From: Anaerolineales bacterium
GTDB lineage: Bacteria; Chloroflexota; Anaerolineae; Anaerolineales; E44-bin32
Reading direction: 5' to 3'
NCBI GenBank assembly: GCA_016927115.1
Contig: JAFGNH010000114.1
Location: 1-64,000 of the forward strand
Length of the DNA: 64,000 nucleotides
The notes beneath the pieces were generated by a model that searched no databases, was not told the origin of the DNA, and saw only the letters and a list, made by a program, of their open reading frames with translations. Position 1 is the stretch's first letter. Each line of letters begins with the position of its first letter. Below are positions 63,125 through 64,000 of this stretch, one piece after another. Made by a program: the position numbers and the translations under genes.

Positions 63125-64000
63125 ATGCCATTAACCTTTGACCTGCCTCTTGAAGAGCTGAAAGAATACAAAGGTTGTAATCCAAAACCTGATGATTTTG
63201 ATGAATACTGGATCAGGGGTCTGGATGAGATGCGATCAACAGACCCGTGTATTGAAATAATCCCGGCGGACTTTCATACTAATTTTGCCGATTGTTTTCA
63301 CCTGTATTTCACCGGAATCAGAGGAGCACGAATCCACGCCAAACTTTTGCGCCCAAAACAAATGACTGATTCCCGACCAGCCGTGCTCATGTTCCATGGA
63401 TATTCACATAGTTCCGGGGTTTGGTACAGGAAACTGGGTTACGTTGCTCAAGGTTTTACAGTGGCAGCTTTGGATTGTCGCGGTCAGGGAGGTCTGTCTG
63501 AAGATGTTGGCGGAGTAAAAGGGGGAACGTTCTATGGCCACATTATTCGTGGACTCGATGGGAAACCAGATGATTTACTGTACCGGAGTATATTTCTGGA
63601 TACAGCCCAATTGGCCGGTATCCTGATGGATATGCCAGAGGTCGACCAGAATCGCGTCGGGGTTACCGGTGACAGCCAGGGTGGTGGATTGGCCCTGGCA
63701 TGTGCAGCGCTCGAACCTCGTATCAAACGACTGGCACCGATTTTTCCTTTCTTATGTGATTACAAACGGGTCTGGGAGATTGATCTTGCCATCAACGCAT
63801 ATGCTGAATTGAGGGATTATTTCCGGAAATTCGATCCCCTCCACGAACGAGAAGGGGCTGTTTTTGAGCGGCTTGGCTATATTGATGTGCAGCATTTAGC
63901 CGAACGCATTCAGGGAGAGGTATTGATGTGTGTTGGTTTGATGGATGAGATATGCCCACCCTCCACACAGTTCGCTGCGTATAATAAGATCAAGTCCTCA
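63125..64000 (+). CDS. Acetyl xylan esterase/cephalosporin-C deacetylase family (3' end off window)
   Basis: First 292 residues of an AXE1-family alpha/beta hydrolase. MPLTFDLPLEELKEYKG is the family start; VLMFHGYSHSSGVW holds the oxyanion region; TVAALDCRGQGGLSED and GVTGDSQGGGLAL contain the nucleophile Ser; and LMCVGLMDEICPPST carries the catalytic Asp. The His should lie beyond the window edge. It would remove acetyl groups from imported xylo- or arabinoxylo-oligosaccharides, complementing the GH127 enzyme. AGGATAT precedes the ATG. Confidence 0.9.
   Translation, partial: MPLTFDLPLEELKEYKGCNPKPDDFDEYWIRGLDEMRSTDPCIEIIPADFHTNFADCFHLYFTGIRGARIHAKLLRPKQMTDSRPAVLMFHGYSHSSGVWYRKLGYVAQGFTVAALDCRGQGGLSEDVGGVKGGTFYGHIIRGLDGKPDDLLYRSIFLDTAQLAGILMDMPEVDQNRVGVTGDSQGGGLALACAALEPRIKRLAPIFPFLCDYKRVWEIDLAINAYAELRDYFRKFDPLHEREGAVFERLGYIDVQHLAERIQGEVLMCVGLMDEICPPSTQFAAYNKIKSS

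Overview
The window looks like an Anaerolineae-type Chloroflexota chromosome segment, probably from a metagenome assembly. This is an inference from gene content: aldehyde ferredoxin oxidoreductase with its own polyferredoxin, a PEPCK-like P-loop protein, the VTC/DUF4956/CotH/Cthe_2159-like array, SatD plus DUF3307, GH127 and AXE1 enzymes with a LacI-controlled sugar ABC transporter, and an exopolysaccharide locus with a sugar-1-phosphate transferase and many lipoproteins. No rRNA, tRNA, transposase, integrase or CRISPR array was found.

Region 1 (1-10.4 kb, minus strand) is the most unusual part. A consensus-like promoter at 10522-10550 precedes an Hsp70/actin-fold ATPase fused to an FHA domain, a decapitated second FHA gene, a 933-residue HerA/DUF87-type ATPase with an inserted hydrophobic hairpin between two serine-rich arms, a Cys-motif protein of unknown family, and a long acidic, cysteine-free disordered protein. 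The last three form a cassette that repeats in tandem. In the second copy the HerA gene survives only as a broken 3' remnant, while the Cys-motif gene and the acidic gene remain open. I recognise no published system with this composition.

Region 2 (10.7-14.3 kb, plus) has a methyltransferase, a GerMN-type lipoprotein, and a four-cluster ferredoxin overlapping an aldehyde:ferredoxin oxidoreductase gene.

Region 3 (14.4-30.3 kb, minus) is a tightly packed exopolysaccharide operon. In transcription order it encodes a membrane protein with a degenerate GGDEF domain, an initiating sugar-phosphate transferase, a GT4, a Wzz protein fused to a second degenerate GGDEF domain, a polymerase/ligase, a flippase, two GT4s, a GT2, a further GT4, a BcsB-like protein, a nucleotide-kinase-like gene split by an amber codon, and a GHL15-like lipoprotein.

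Region 4 (31.0-36.4 kb, plus) is a 2-oxoacid chain-elongation or citrate-type operon: two tandem homocitrate/isopropylmalate synthase-family genes, aconitase-family large and small subunits, and a beta-decarboxylating dehydrogenase. It is preceded by a promoter, a leucine-rich leader peptide and a perfect intrinsic terminator, which together read as a transcription attenuator.

Region 5 (36.5-46.9 kb, plus) holds housekeeping and accessory genes: PEPCK-like protein, SatD, DUF3307, a caspase-like lipoprotein with an EF-hand loop, an S10 carboxypeptidase, a SagB-type oxidoreductase, YjbQ and nicotinate phosphoribosyltransferase.

Region 6 (47.0-54.9 kb) is a divergent two-component system facing a VTC-DUF4956-CotH-Cthe_2159-like array. 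CTGTGA-type boxes in the shared intergenic region could be the response regulator's operators.

Region 7 (55-56.9 kb) holds an ICMT-like methyltransferase, a LuxR HTH remnant, an inverted repeat and an 86-bp direct repeat. Region 8 (56.9-64 kb, plus) is a sugar-utilisation operon: LacI regulator with a palindromic operator at its promoter, permease, binding protein, single-domain ATPase, GH127 arabinofuranosidase and a partial acetyl esterase.

Several genes are broken by single in-frame stops or by +1 changes in G/C homopolymers. Some of these may be sequencing errors.
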